Below, in pieces: positions 34,701 through 45,092 of a DNA stretch of 64,000 nucleotides. The DNA is taken from the NCBI GenBank assembly GCA_029204225.1, contig CM055094.1:18656708-18720707 (forward strand), in the 5' to 3' direction. The stretch comes from Diphasiastrum complanatum. Taxonomy: Eukaryota > Streptophyta > Lycopodiopsida > Lycopodiales > Lycopodiaceae. The translations under genes were made by a program, and so were the position numbers. Numbering within the stretch: the first letter of the stretch is position 1; the number at the start of each line of letters is the position of its first letter. The notes below the pieces were generated by a model. It was given only the letters and a program-made list of their open reading frames with translations, had not been told where the DNA came from and made no database searches.

Positions 34701-35732
34701 CTCTACTTTAGATTGAATGAAAATGATATCACTTTACTTTTGATCTATGTTGATGACATTATCTTAAGTGGTGGTAACAATCTAGATATAGATGAAATCA
34801 AGATGGCACTCAAAAGAGAGTTTGAAATTCAAGATCTTGGTAAACTTCATTATATCTTAGGAATAGAGATTATTAGAACTTCTAGATCTACATTCATATG
34901 TCAAGAAAATTATGTTAACTCTATTCTAAAAAGGTTTCATATGGAAGATTGTAAAGTTGTTTCTACTCCTATGGAATCAAATGTAAAGCTAACTACAAGA
35001 AGTAATGAAAGATCCTTCAAGGACATTACTCTCTATAGAAAGCTAATAGGATCTCTTATATGGTTAACCATCACAAGACCTGATCTAAGCTTTGTGGTTG
35101 GTAAACTAAGTCAATTTATGCAAGATCCTAGTGAGGCTCATTGGAAGCTAGGAAAGAGAGTACTTAGATACATCTCGGGATCTAGAGATTTTGGCATCTT
35201 GTATGGAGGTACTACACCTAACCTTTGTGGATTTTCAGATTCAGATTTTGCAGGTGATCAAATGGATAGGAAGTCAACAAGTGCCTTTGCAATCTATCTT
35301 GGAGATGGAGTGGTCTCATGGCTATCAAAGAAGCAACCAACTATCTCTCTATCTTCCACCGAAGCCGAGTACAAGGCATTAACAACATGCACCAAGGAGA
35401 TTCTTTGGATCAAGAGGATGTTATTGGATCTTCACTTGCTGGAACCAGAGAAGACTCCAATCATACTTTGTGATAACCTTTCAGCCCAAAGCTTGGCAAG
35501 CAATCCTGTTTTTCATGCAAGCAGCAAGCACATTGAGATTGCTCACCATTTTGTGAGAGATCAAGTCATTGCCAAAGAGGTGGAGCTTCAACATGTCTCT
35601 TCAAAGGAGTGTGTGGCTGATATCTTCACCAAACCATTGGGAAAGGACCTATATTTAATGCATAGATCTAATCTTGGAATGTGCTCAAAGACTATGTTGA
35701 AACTAGCATCCAATGTTGAAGAGGGAGTGTGA
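31779..35732 (+). CDS. Copia E gag-pol polyprotein, 1317 aa, intact
   Basis: One frame from ATG 31779. Gag of UBN2 type about residues 10-200, a Lys/Gly-rich stretch (211-225), CCHC knuckle C250, C253, H258, C263. Protease WWIDSGASSHM with catalytic D309. Integrase zinc site H442, H447, C476, C479 and triad D506, D568, E604 (D-35-E). A GAG pre-integrase WHKRLGHPNF block precedes. RT has KWIFKIK, GIDYDETFAPVAK, QMDVTNAFLNG and the YVDD box 990-993. RNase H has SDSDFAGD, LSSTEAEYKA and CDN (1231-1233). The domain order protease, integrase, RT, RNase H is diagnostic of Ty1-copia. The protease would cleave it into its parts in virus-like particles. The TGA stop lies inside the 3' LTR (bases 3-5 of it). 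No nonsense codon, frameshift or lost catalytic residue seen. Confidence 0.97.
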   Translation: MASNGGIMLESSERLSSSNYSTWKVRMESLLELNELMDIVAEIEERPLTLQEQQRFDKKAKRALHIIKMNVTNELLKEVGKCQSASEAWNALKKLFESKSTSRVLTLRRQIFSSRQREGESAHAFILRVKSLSDDLACIDENIKDGEIVQVMLNGLLNEHANLVQSFAIQRVLPSVVDLQEILLAEEHRLQSKLDGASLQGGGEEAFFTKGKFKGKGKGKGKWSKGGNFDHDDHSSSSSSTKNNKSKFKCFYCGIKGHFANECYKKKREQGERQGNLTIDEEEHNTCESLVMTSSLLANIDDNDPWWIDSGASSHMTRHKEYFTSLLSYEGEGNIIYTANDGQCDIKGIGTIPISLSTNRKPNLENVLYIPSITKNLLSVSQMIDKGLDVEFIGDACLISKCGSLIAQGRRHGKLFKLDACVISNHEGCMAREQLTNQEVWHKRLGHPNFKSLEVMAKKELVLGLPKSLVANNSVCEHCALSKSHRLAYSRSTSRSKEAFQLVHSDIHSSSTTSNGGAKMYATFIDDFSRYTWIYLLKSKDEVFAAFVKFKNEMENQFNTKIKCLRSDNGGEYTSNRFKDFCIAHGIKREMSSPRTPQQNGVAERKNRTLCECAKAMRLHANLAKSFWGEALACANYLCNRWTSASLDGKTPHEVLYGRRPSVKHCRIFGCTCFVNITLDDRTKEDPSSKKGVFVGYSEVSKAYKVYIPSTKKVVISRDVIFHEENVSNVVDVDVDVPTNHHDVQDVLDEDGDATPKQTSRKTQRQRAKPSRLTYDEKGKQVVDNSNFAFLTSFDEPTCVGEANQKKEWIQAMDHEHQALIKSNTWRLVKLPKDKKAIGCKWIFKIKTNQDGSINKYKARLVAKGYAQEYGIDYDETFAPVAKMVTIRILISLATLYDWDMWQMDVTNAFLNGDLEEDIYMEQPEGYVSHDEPNHVCYLQKSLYGLKQAPRSWYAKLNSFLLSQNFVMSEYDHSLYFRLNENDITLLLIYVDDIILSGGNNLDIDEIKMALKREFEIQDLGKLHYILGIEIIRTSRSTFICQENYVNSILKRFHMEDCKVVSTPMESNVKLTTRSNERSFKDITLYRKLIGSLIWLTITRPDLSFVVGKLSQFMQDPSEAHWKLGKRVLRYISGSRDFGILYGGTTPNLCGFSDSDFAGDQMDRKSTSAFAIYLGDGVVSWLSKKQPTISLSSTEAEYKALTTCTKEILWIKRMLLDLHLLEPEKTPIILCDNLSAQSLASNPVFHASSKHIEIAHHFVRDQVIAKEVELQHVSSKECVADIFTKPLGKDLYLMHRSNLGMCSKTMLKLASNVEEGV
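35718..35727 (+). other. Polypurine tract
   Basis: GAAGAGGGAG directly before the 3' LTR; it also encodes the last residues of the polyprotein. Confidence 0.85.
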
Positions 35733-36382
35733 AAATTGTCAACATTTCCTAGCTAGTTTGAGGCCTAAATTGGCTAAAATTGTAAATAGTTTTTGTTCTG
35801 GAGTTTCACACGTGTGAACCAGGCCACAATGTTTTTATTTACTGTATTTTTTCAGTATGATGAAGTGTCAAACTTCATACCCTTCAAAATGAGACCATTT
35901 TGATGTATTTTGGTCATATAAGCCATTTTTAGCTATTTTTCCTATATAGGGAATATCTAGGGTCAAGTACCTTCTAGAGAGAGGAGAGAGAGTCATCTTC
36001 CTCATCCATAAATAGTAGGGAAGTCGTGGAGAACAGGTTGGAGAAACCTTTTGTATGCTTCATTGAGATCAATAGATCATTGTCATTGTTTCTTCCTCCA
36101 TTGAGAGCATTGTTGTGTGTATTGTCTTCAAGCTATTGTGTATGATCTTAGGTGCTTTCCAAAAGTGGTAGGCTGATGTATTATGGACTGTATAATGCTA
36201 TTTTGGGCCGCACTTGATGTTTATGGAAGTTTCCATTTGTGATAAATGCTTTTTGATCAAGTTCTTTGCATTCTAGGTAGCATAGAATGTGTTGCCAATT
36301 CCTAGCTTATGTAGTTTGGAGTGCAAGCATTCAAGCCAATGATCTTGGAGTTTAGATCCACTTAGGATCTGTATTTTTCACA
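35728..36382 (+). repeat. Copia E 3' LTR
   Basis: 655 bp, no difference from the 5' LTR found on reading; ends TTTTTCACA and is followed by TTCTA. Confidence 0.96.
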
Positions 36383-36387
36383 TTCTA

Positions 36388-39150
36388 TGCACACACATCT
36401 GCTAAATGAATCCAAAATGACTCATAGACGTTGTGACTTATAAGTAATACATCTCAACAATAATATAGATTATATTGTTGATTCCAACAACTAACTCAGA
36501 AGTAGCGCTTCTGACACGGTTAGTTGTATCGGATTTAGAAAATATTTAAATGTCTCGGTGTGGTACCAAGACACCACATTTAATTTGATCCTAAATCAAT
36601 TCTAGATCAATAAGCAATTCTCAATGAGAAATTATTATAACCCAGCAATAAATTGTCTCAAACACAATTCTCATCAATATGCCTATGTACCAACAACTAG
36701 TTTATGCATGCAAATAAACTTAGTTCATGGAATACTTTGTAGATCCACATGATTAAAAGTTTATACAAAAAGGTTTTAATGATCCCACAAAGATTCACTA
36801 CACAACATATCTCTATAGATATCTCCAGATCTGTACCCAACACTTTCATAACCAAGATCCCTGTAGTTGGTTATCCTCTAAGAGAGAATATTTCTCAAAG
36901 AGTGCTACTTTACATTCAGTATCTCAACCGGAGATAATCTCAAAAGAATATAATGTTCGCATGAACTTCCTTTCTTGCATCAACCCACGGATCTTAGTCC
37001 ACACTAATATCAAGTTGACTACTTCTAGCAAGGAACGAGTTTCAACAAACTCCCATCTTGCAATAGAATTCCAAGTTCTGACACAAATCAATCGGACTTG
37101 TTATCGGCCACTTTTCTACTGCAAGAGTACTTTCTAAATTTCCCCTCTTTAAATCTTCAAATCAGATATCTATAATAATCCATAAAGGATTTTTGTAATA
37201 TCTAAATATCCTATCATTTCTGATTTTAAAAACAGGTCCATCATCGATATGACAGATTCCTCTTGGACTCATTGACCAATATTCCTCCTTGATAATTTTC
37301 TGTTCTTCTTACTTCTCTCCCTTTTTAAGAGGAAACAACATGAGTTTCCAAGGGGCGCATATCATTCAATATTTTCCCAGGAGAAGTTTCAAAGAAAAGA
37401 TCCAAGAAAATCGAGAAAGTCAAAGAAGTGTTGCATCTAATGTAGATAATGTCTCAACACGATGACTTAACCAAAGATCTTCTTCATTACCAACTTGAGA
37501 ATTGACCCATAAATCAGAAAAGGATTTTTTAAAGATTTAAACAAGGAAAAGAATTTTTAGAAAACAGTTCCATTAACCATTTATGTGACATCATCCATGG
37601 TCAACGCATAATCAAAATCACTTTCCAAGGAATCACAAAAAAATTGGGTTAATAATGTGTTCAAAATTCACCAATATATTATCCTTTATAAAGAAATAGC
37701 ATGCCAGGTTTTCGGTTTTGTAAATTTGAGATATCCAAAAAAAGGGGTCAAGACCAATATCTCAAATTTTTGACAAAACACCCTTTTGACGACCGATAGT
37801 ATTTGGCATCACTAAGACTTACGACCATACTATGGTCAACTGATCCAGTTAGTTTCAAATCTTCAATAATTGCCTGCGTCCCATACCACAGGTTTTTCCT
37901 CCACGAAGGCCCTCCACTTCCTGATCAAAATGTCAGAAAAATAATACAAGTATATGAAGTTCTCGGGAATTAATAACAAATGTTAACTTCATAAAACAAC
38001 TACAAATCATACATACTTTCGCCCCTCTTTACAATCTTTACAGTCACTAAAAGGATCAAAGTACACATGGCTTGAGTGACAGATTAAGAAATGAGGAAGA
38101 ATTAATCGGCTTTTGTGCTTAACAACAAATAGTGTTGGTATGCCCACAGCTTCATGCACATCAAGAAACAACTTTTCGTTCCATTTTAGTTTTTCCATTC
38201 TAGGCTTCTGGGCCGTTTTTGGTCGTGTACGAGTTTGAAAAAACGACAGCTTGGACAAAACAAATCCAAGAATTCCCATTACTTTGCCCATTGCAGTTAA
38301 TAAAGTGAATACACATTTCATTAACTATGAAAAAAGCTTTATGGAATGCCACCAGGAATTCAGCCCAGTCACAATTCTATGGGTTGCACTCTCTTGAGGC
38401 TTGATCCAAAGCACCGACGAAATTGGCTTTTGTTTACTTAGGGACGTTGTGCAAGCTAAAGTGGCTCGACCAACAATTCATCCAGTCAACAACAACTTCC
38501 AGGTTTTATTCACCGAAAAAAATTTCTATTTTTAAGCCCAAGTTGTATATCATAATGGCCAATAATCGATTAGATAGATTTTGCATGAGGTTTTCCCTAT
38601 TCATTGCGTAGATGAAATTCCAACACACCATGGTCCTAAACTGCAACCATGTGTTTAATATTTTTAGGGGGTCATCACGGTCGAGTGATGTCGAGCGAAT
38701 TTTCATTTGCCATCCCTTCTCTAGAATGTCATTAATCCATTTATATGCATAGGAAAAAACTGAAAAAAAACTGATAAAATTTTTCGTTCGGTTAAATCAT
38801 TATGGGTATACTTTCCTAATCGAGCAATGTCCACAAAAAACTTAGCATTTTAACGGACAATAACTTGCTCATAGAATTTTTACCAACAATTTTGCAAAAT
38901 GGAACCAATGCAACAAATACGCAGAAAAAACCTAGTATGCACTGAAATCTAATTCACACCAAATTTTTAAGCCATTATGATTTGTGAGTACCTTAACTGC
39001 ATTCAGAAAAACATAGTCTAAGAAAAGCCCATGGAATTTCTAAAAAAATGAAAAACAAAAAACCTACGAGGCCCACCCCTCTCTATCTACTATGCCTGAC
39101 CAACTCACAATTTTAAAAATTAACTTAAAGTTAAATTAAAAGTTCACTAG
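36388..39150. other. Gene-poor stretch, possibly old gypsy interior or leader
   Basis: No motif recognised on either strand; a minus-strand 104-codon frame at 38007-38321 has no known signature. Contains a 13-bp perfect inverted repeat at 37722-37769. It lies between two same-orientation gypsy LTRs, so part may be decayed element. Confidence 0.35.
37722..37769. repeat. Inverted repeat, 13-bp arms
   Basis: AAATTTGAGATAT (37722-37734) pairs perfectly with ATATCTCAAATTT (37757-37769), 22-base loop; outer GTTTTGT also pairs after a short gap. Confidence 0.8.
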
Positions 39151-39153
39151 GGA

Positions 39154-39169
39154 CCCCCCCCCCCCCCCC
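39154..39169. repeat. Poly-C run
   Basis: 16 consecutive C. Confidence 0.9.
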
Positions 39170-39238
39170 TTTATTTTTCCCTCCACATCGGCCTCCTGCT
39201 GCTCGCGAGCAGAAAGAGGAGAGGCCCGAGCAGCCCGA

Positions 39239-40198
<960 letters not shown>

Positions 40199-40630
40199 TG
40201 ATGGTGGACAAACCAACCCAACCAAACCTAGATCGAACGGATCTAGCCCCCAAGCTCTGGGTCAATTGTTCAGAGTGGAATGAGGCATCACACCAGCAGC
40301 ATCCTGCCACCGGTCATGCTATCAAGCATACACTAGTGAGAGCCCAATAGGTATACTTATACCCTCCAAGGCCCATGCACCACTAGTAGTGCACTGTGAC
40401 ACCTAACTGGACACCTCTGCAGCCTACCTAGGTCATGTCATCCAGTTTCCCAATGACTCACTGATAGACCCATACCAATCCACCATCAAGTATTTAGGCC
40501 TACAACCATTAATTATGAGCATGTACACATAAGGGCCCCAATTCCCTTATATTCACAAATAACTTACGGGTTGTTGGTCTACCGGTCCCTAGCATGGACA
40601 TGCTACTCGAGACTACTCATGGGCATGACA
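40199..40630 (-). repeat. Gypsy LTR, second copy (solo or 5' LTR)
   Basis: About 432 bp, same orientation as 28016-28442 and clearly homologous along its length. Flanks GAACC and CGTCT do not match, and no polypurine or primer-binding site touches it. Either a solo LTR with decayed flanks or the 5' LTR of the element whose 3' LTR is at 28 kb. Confidence 0.78.
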
Positions 40631-40838
40631 CGTCTCATGTAGAGAAAATTGTGAACAATATGCCTTCGCAACCAGACAACTTCCATGTCTGGAATCCGAC
40701 AAATTCGTGGTAGGTAGATGAACCAGGTCCTCATCATCCATCTTATATCACAAGAACAAAAGGTTTCCAAAAAACAAAATTAAATAACTAAGCAATAAAA
40801 CAATTTTTCATTCAAATAATAAAAATAGTTTATGCTCA

Positions 40839-41200
40839 CCACTGAGATATATCTCCTCCAATGGGGGTATCTCTTGTGCCACCATGACAACCACACTTTC
40901 AATGCCGGTATCTGACCTGGATATGCTGATTCTGACTGCCAATAAGCTATATTGTAGTTTGCATTGGCTTTTGTCATGTTAGCCACTAGTCTCCATTCTT
41001 CGTACAAGGCAATATGTTTACTTCTATGATTTTGGACGATACACTAGTCTATGTGTTTTCTCAAGCTATCTTTGAAATGGAACAGGCAAGATCTCTCATG
41101 TCCTTCCATAGGCATATCATCTCTAGTACCATAAACTCTACGCCTTGCTGCCCAATTGGCCCCAACCTCATCTGCCATAAATCCTTGAAAGTGAATGGTT
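40839..41200 (-). pseudogene. MULE-like transposase exon fragment
   Basis: Minus strand: FMADEVGANWAARRRVYG, GHERSCLFHFKDSLRKHID, a TAG, CIVQNHRSKHIALYEEW, AYWQSESAYPGQIPALK, VWLSWWHKRYPHWRRYI, ending at a GTGAGC donor (40838-40833). An Asp/Glu-rich start followed by C..H in CLFHF resembles the D...C2H segment of Mutator-like transposases, which cut and paste DNA. The nonsense codon near 41044 shows decay. Other DDE families share this layout, so the assignment is tentative. Confidence 0.42.
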
Positions 41201-41230
41201 TCTAGGCCATTTTATTTCATTATAGCATTC

Positions 41231-42380
41231 AACATCTCCCAAAACTTGATTTGTGCCTTTGTATCTTCAACTTTCATCTCACTAAGCTTGGAATGTTGCA
41301 GAATCACAGTGTGAATTAAAACTAAGCAAATATTCGGTTAGAGACACGCAGAACACAACTTATCAAAACAAAGCCCAAAATAAGCTAATTGACCTAGGAT
41401 CGTAGACATGTGATCCCATTGTATTTTATTTTAACATGGTCAAATCACACCCATGATCACCACCCTTCTGCATTCGCCTCACTATTGCTACACTAGAAAC
41501 TGGACCAACTGTGGACATCTTGAAAATAAAATATCTTTCATTGTCATACCATGTTGAATTTCACACGTGTGGATTGTCCACTACATGTACTTGTGATCTC
41601 CTAAGGTGTGTAGATGCACCAAGATCAAGACTAGATTGAGATTCAAGATCTATCTTTGATTCTATGGCAAAAACACACTACTACATGCATTCAATCACTT
41701 CCAACTCTCACTCACACGTGTGGGAAGTGTTCCAAGAGTATTCTAAGTAAAAACAAGCTGCTCTCCTCGGGTAGAGAGAGAAAAACCATCATGAGCTCTC
41801 GGGTAGAGAGAAAAAGCTAGAAATTCAATGACACTCAAAATCCACTCAATCTCAAAATCAATTAGATCCAAAATGAGGAGTACAATGATACTAGTAGATC
41901 CACGAGCTACCACTATGCTTACTATGATTGGACCACACTTTGTCACCTCTTAATCCTATTGGGCCATTGATCCATGCACCTCCTAATTCTATTGGACTAT
42001 ATTCAAGCACACCTCAGATTCCTATTGGACCACACATGGTTCCACCTCTAAATCCTATCGGACCTCTTAAACTTCATCAAACAAAAGCATTGCACTTGTC
42101 TACACTCTCATTGGCACGAGTTTAGCCTCTTACTCTATTTTGGCTCAATAGTGGCATTACAAGTGGAAATGGATAATTTGCCATCTATGCCAAATTTGAC
42201 CCTATCAACATTCTAAACCTAAATGCTTGACTATGAAATTCTATGAGACCCCTATATCAAACATTTTGATTTACTTTACAATTCTCCACAAGTGGGAACA
42301 TTCTCCACACATGTGAGATTCACTCACAAACTTCTATCATAGAAAATACCAAGCTAGATTTTTGCCAATTTCTCACACTT
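41231..42380. other. Gene-poor stretch with a Pro-rich repeat
   Basis: No gene supported. At 41938-42085 four to five imperfect copies of a ~40-bp unit (TAATCCTATTGGGCC type) translate as a PLNPIGP-like repeat on the plus strand, within a 66-codon open frame of unknown meaning. Confidence 0.4.
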
Positions 42381-42382
42381 GG

Positions 42383-42893
42383 GTCTCATATACAGAGCTG
42401 AAAAGGAATTCATGACAGGATATGCAGACTCTGATTGGGAGGAGACCGAGATGATCGAAAGTCTACAAGCGGATACATATACATGATGGGTGGATCCTGC
42501 ATAAGTTGGAGCTATAAAAAGCAACCCTATACAACTCTATCAACAACAAGATCCGAGTACATGGGTGTTTGCCACACAACAAAAGAATATTTGTGGATGC
42601 AAAGCATGCTAGGAGAACTGGGAATTGACAGCACGGACATGGTGCTGTATAATGACAATCAGAGGTGTTTGTTTCTCAGCAGGAATGCTGGATTTCACAA
42701 GAAAAGCAAACACATAGCCATGCAATACCATTTTGTCAGAGACTTGGTGCATGAAGAAAGACTGAAACTAAAGTTTTGTAGCACTGATTTCATGCTTGCG
42801 GATATAATGACTAAACCACTAATTAAAAGTTGTTTTGTTTATTTGAGGAATATGATAGGATTAGAAAACCTGAATGATGCTTTTAGAATGTAG
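42383..42893 (+). pseudogene. Copia D RNase H fragment
   Basis: Reads GLIYRAEKEFMTGYADSDW, then after a frameshift near 42440 DDRKSTSGYIYMMGGSCISW, YKKQPYTTLSTTRSEYMGVC, YNDNQRCLFLSRNAGFHKKS, KHIAMQYHFVRDL and MLADIMTKPLIKSCF. This is the C-terminal RNase H of a Copia element from yet another family (STTRSEY where others have STEAEY: the usual acidic residue is Arg). Everything upstream is missing and no LTR was found after it. Confidence 0.88.
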
Positions 42894-43618
42894 CTATGGA
42901 GGGCTGTGAAGTGAGAGAGGATTTGTGGCCATTTAACGACACTTCACAGTCGGATGAAACTAGAACAGACAGTTAGGAGTTAAAGACACGTAAGCATAAG
43001 TTTATCCTGATGTCAAGCAGGACATGTAGGCAAAAGTGCCTTCCTAGCATTGATGATGTTTTGTGCATATAATGGATAATGAATAGAACGGATGTACGCT
43101 TTTGGGTAATCTTTGTCTTTGCAATTTGCTTGATGTGATTGCTTTGTGATTATTGCGAATGATTGAAGATCTTTGCTTTTGCTTTTTATTTTGTGTTCCG
43201 TCCTAGCCAAAGGAATTCTGACACATAGATCACAATGACGTCCGACATAATCTGTATTATGGTTATGATGGAGGGTGACCGCCTGGTACAATGCCCTTCT
43301 TTTAGGAATAACACTGGCTCCATTCCTATGCTATGCCGATTTTGGCGTTACCTCATTCCCAAATTCTCAAAAACATTCCCGTTCACAGAGGTCACGTTCC
43401 CATTACGTTCCCGTTCCCTGCCAATATGCCACTCAGTCAAGTCGCTGGCAACATAACATTGGACCCGTCACGACACATGGGGCATTGGTGCCACAACTCG
43501 ACAAATGGGAAATATATTGAGGATCCAAATTTGTATTTCCACATCCGTAAAATCATTTTTCAAATTTTTACAAAGGAAATGGTGGTGCCTCACAGAACGT
43601 AATCTGTGGGGCAAATTT
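42894..43618. other. Gene-free stretch
   Basis: No supported gene. Overlapping short frames at 43235-43602 have no motif. Confidence 0.4.
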
Positions 43619-43718
43619 TTTTATGACAAATTTTTTTTGCAGGCACCTTCCAGCGTTCGGAAGGTGCACGTAAAAAATTTTGTCATAATTTTACACGCAC
43701 CTTCCACCCGGAAGGTGC
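43619..43718. repeat. Foldback cluster: two 9-bp GC hairpins in an AT-rich inverted repeat
   Basis: GCACCTTCC pairs with GGAAGGTGC twice: 43643-43651 with 43659-43667 (7-base loop) and 43697-43705 with 43710-43718 (4-base loop). The first hairpin is itself flanked by TTATGACAAATTTTTTT and its near-complement AAAAAATTTTGTCATAA. This looks like a small foldback/MITE-like unit or transposase-binding repeat. Confidence 0.8.
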
Positions 43719-43773
43719 TTGGTAAAAACATTTACCTTTAAAAAAAAAATGTGAAAATTGAAGTCACGCGGCG

Positions 43774-43883
43774 GAAGAGCCGGCTCCTCGGCCCTTCAGC
43801 CCGGGGAAGGATGCCACGACCTCGGGCCTCTGCCCTCACGCGCATCACCTTCCCGGGCGGAAGGGCCGAGGAGCCGGCTCTTC
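43774..43883. repeat. GC-rich perfect inverted repeat, 24-bp arms
   Basis: 43774-43797 (GAAGAGCCGGCTCCTCGGCC...) is the exact reverse complement of 43860-43883; pairing continues imperfectly inward (CCCGGGGAAGG with CCTTCCCGGG), giving arms of roughly 40 bp. Strongly GC-rich in an AT-rich region. Confidence 0.9.
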
Positions 43884-44079
43884 CCTCCCCCATATAATTC
43901 TGAATAAAAAAAATGCGAAACGCCCGTGCCCAAGCCCCCACTTCCCATTCTCTCTCTCTCTCTAAATAACTCTCTAAATAAGGGAACGGGGGTGCAGATG
44001 GTAGTTAATGCCATAGCCATCTGAGCCCCCCCCCTTTCCTCAGGTGCCCCCCCCCCCCCTTTCTCACGCACCCCCCTTC

Positions 44080-44218
44080 CTCTCCCGCCCACCTTCTTCC
44101 ATGCGATCTCCTCCCCCGCCCACCTTCTTCCCCACGAGTGTTCTTTGGTTTTGTGCTAGCGCGATCTCCTCCCCCACCCACCTTCTTCCCCACCAGTGCT
44201 CTATGATTTTGGGCTATC
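44080..44218. repeat. 58-bp tandem repeat
   Basis: GCGATCTCCTCCCCC starts at 44103 and 44161 with matching sequence to the next unit; a partial unit precedes at 44080. Confidence 0.85.
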
Positions 44219-44823
44219 GTTTTAAAATGTGGGCTATGCCTGATCTCCCTTTCATCTCCTTTTCTACCTGAGCATGGTTGGCTGATCTCCCTTTCTGCCA
44301 AGGGAGGCTGTTTACTGGTTGCTGTTCAGAGGTGGTTGCCACAGGATTCGCTTGCTGCTCGCTGGTGATTGCCACAAGAAGAACGCCTCCTATTTTCCTC
44401 ACTGCTGCTGGCTGCCATAGTATCTAATACAGTTTTGGAGCATGTTTCTACAGTTCTGATTGATGTCACATGTATTCTTAATTGTGTATATCCTTGTCAC
44501 AGATGTTTTTTAAGGGCTTTATTGTGTGTACACCTTGGTGGAAAGTCTAGAACTCAAGCATATGTTTGACAAGCATATGCTTCATCAATATTCATGCATG
44601 AGGAAAAGACTAAAAATCTCAATTTCTGAAATGCATATATACCCAATAATTGAAGGGAACATCTAACTAGTCTTTCATTCATGCATGAATCCATGGATAA
44701 GAAATCCTCTTATTCTTCGAGTAAAACACCTAGTCAAGGCATTTACGAAAGCTTCTTGTAGGATCCTAGCTTGCACATATTTTGACGAACATTGTTTGTC
44801 AATAATATTGAATGATAACAAGA

Positions 44824-44952
<129 letters not shown>

Positions 44953-45092
44953 GTCTAGTCAAATATTTAAACTCATCATTGTAGATTTTATGCTCTTGTT
45001 TCTCAAAATCTAAGATTTACTACATTTTTTGTCGCTCACAAATTTGTCGATATGCATCTCTACTTTAGCAACTGTATTCTTGTTTTGCAGAC

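Larger units (their letters stand above)
29952..36382 (+). mobile_element. Full-length intact Copia E
   Basis: 6431-bp Ty1-copia element. LTRs at 29952-30606 and 35728-36382 are both 655 bp and read identical base for base in my comparison. TTCTA flanks both sides (29947-29951 and 36383-36387). Primer-binding site, polypurine tract and one uninterrupted gag-pol frame are all present, and every catalytic residue I could check is kept. Identical LTRs mean very recent insertion. The strongest candidate in the window for a retrotransposon that can still move. Confidence 0.97.

Noticed and set aside
42894..43060. 3' LTR for Copia D
   Set aside because: No TG start after a polypurine tract and no second copy in the window.
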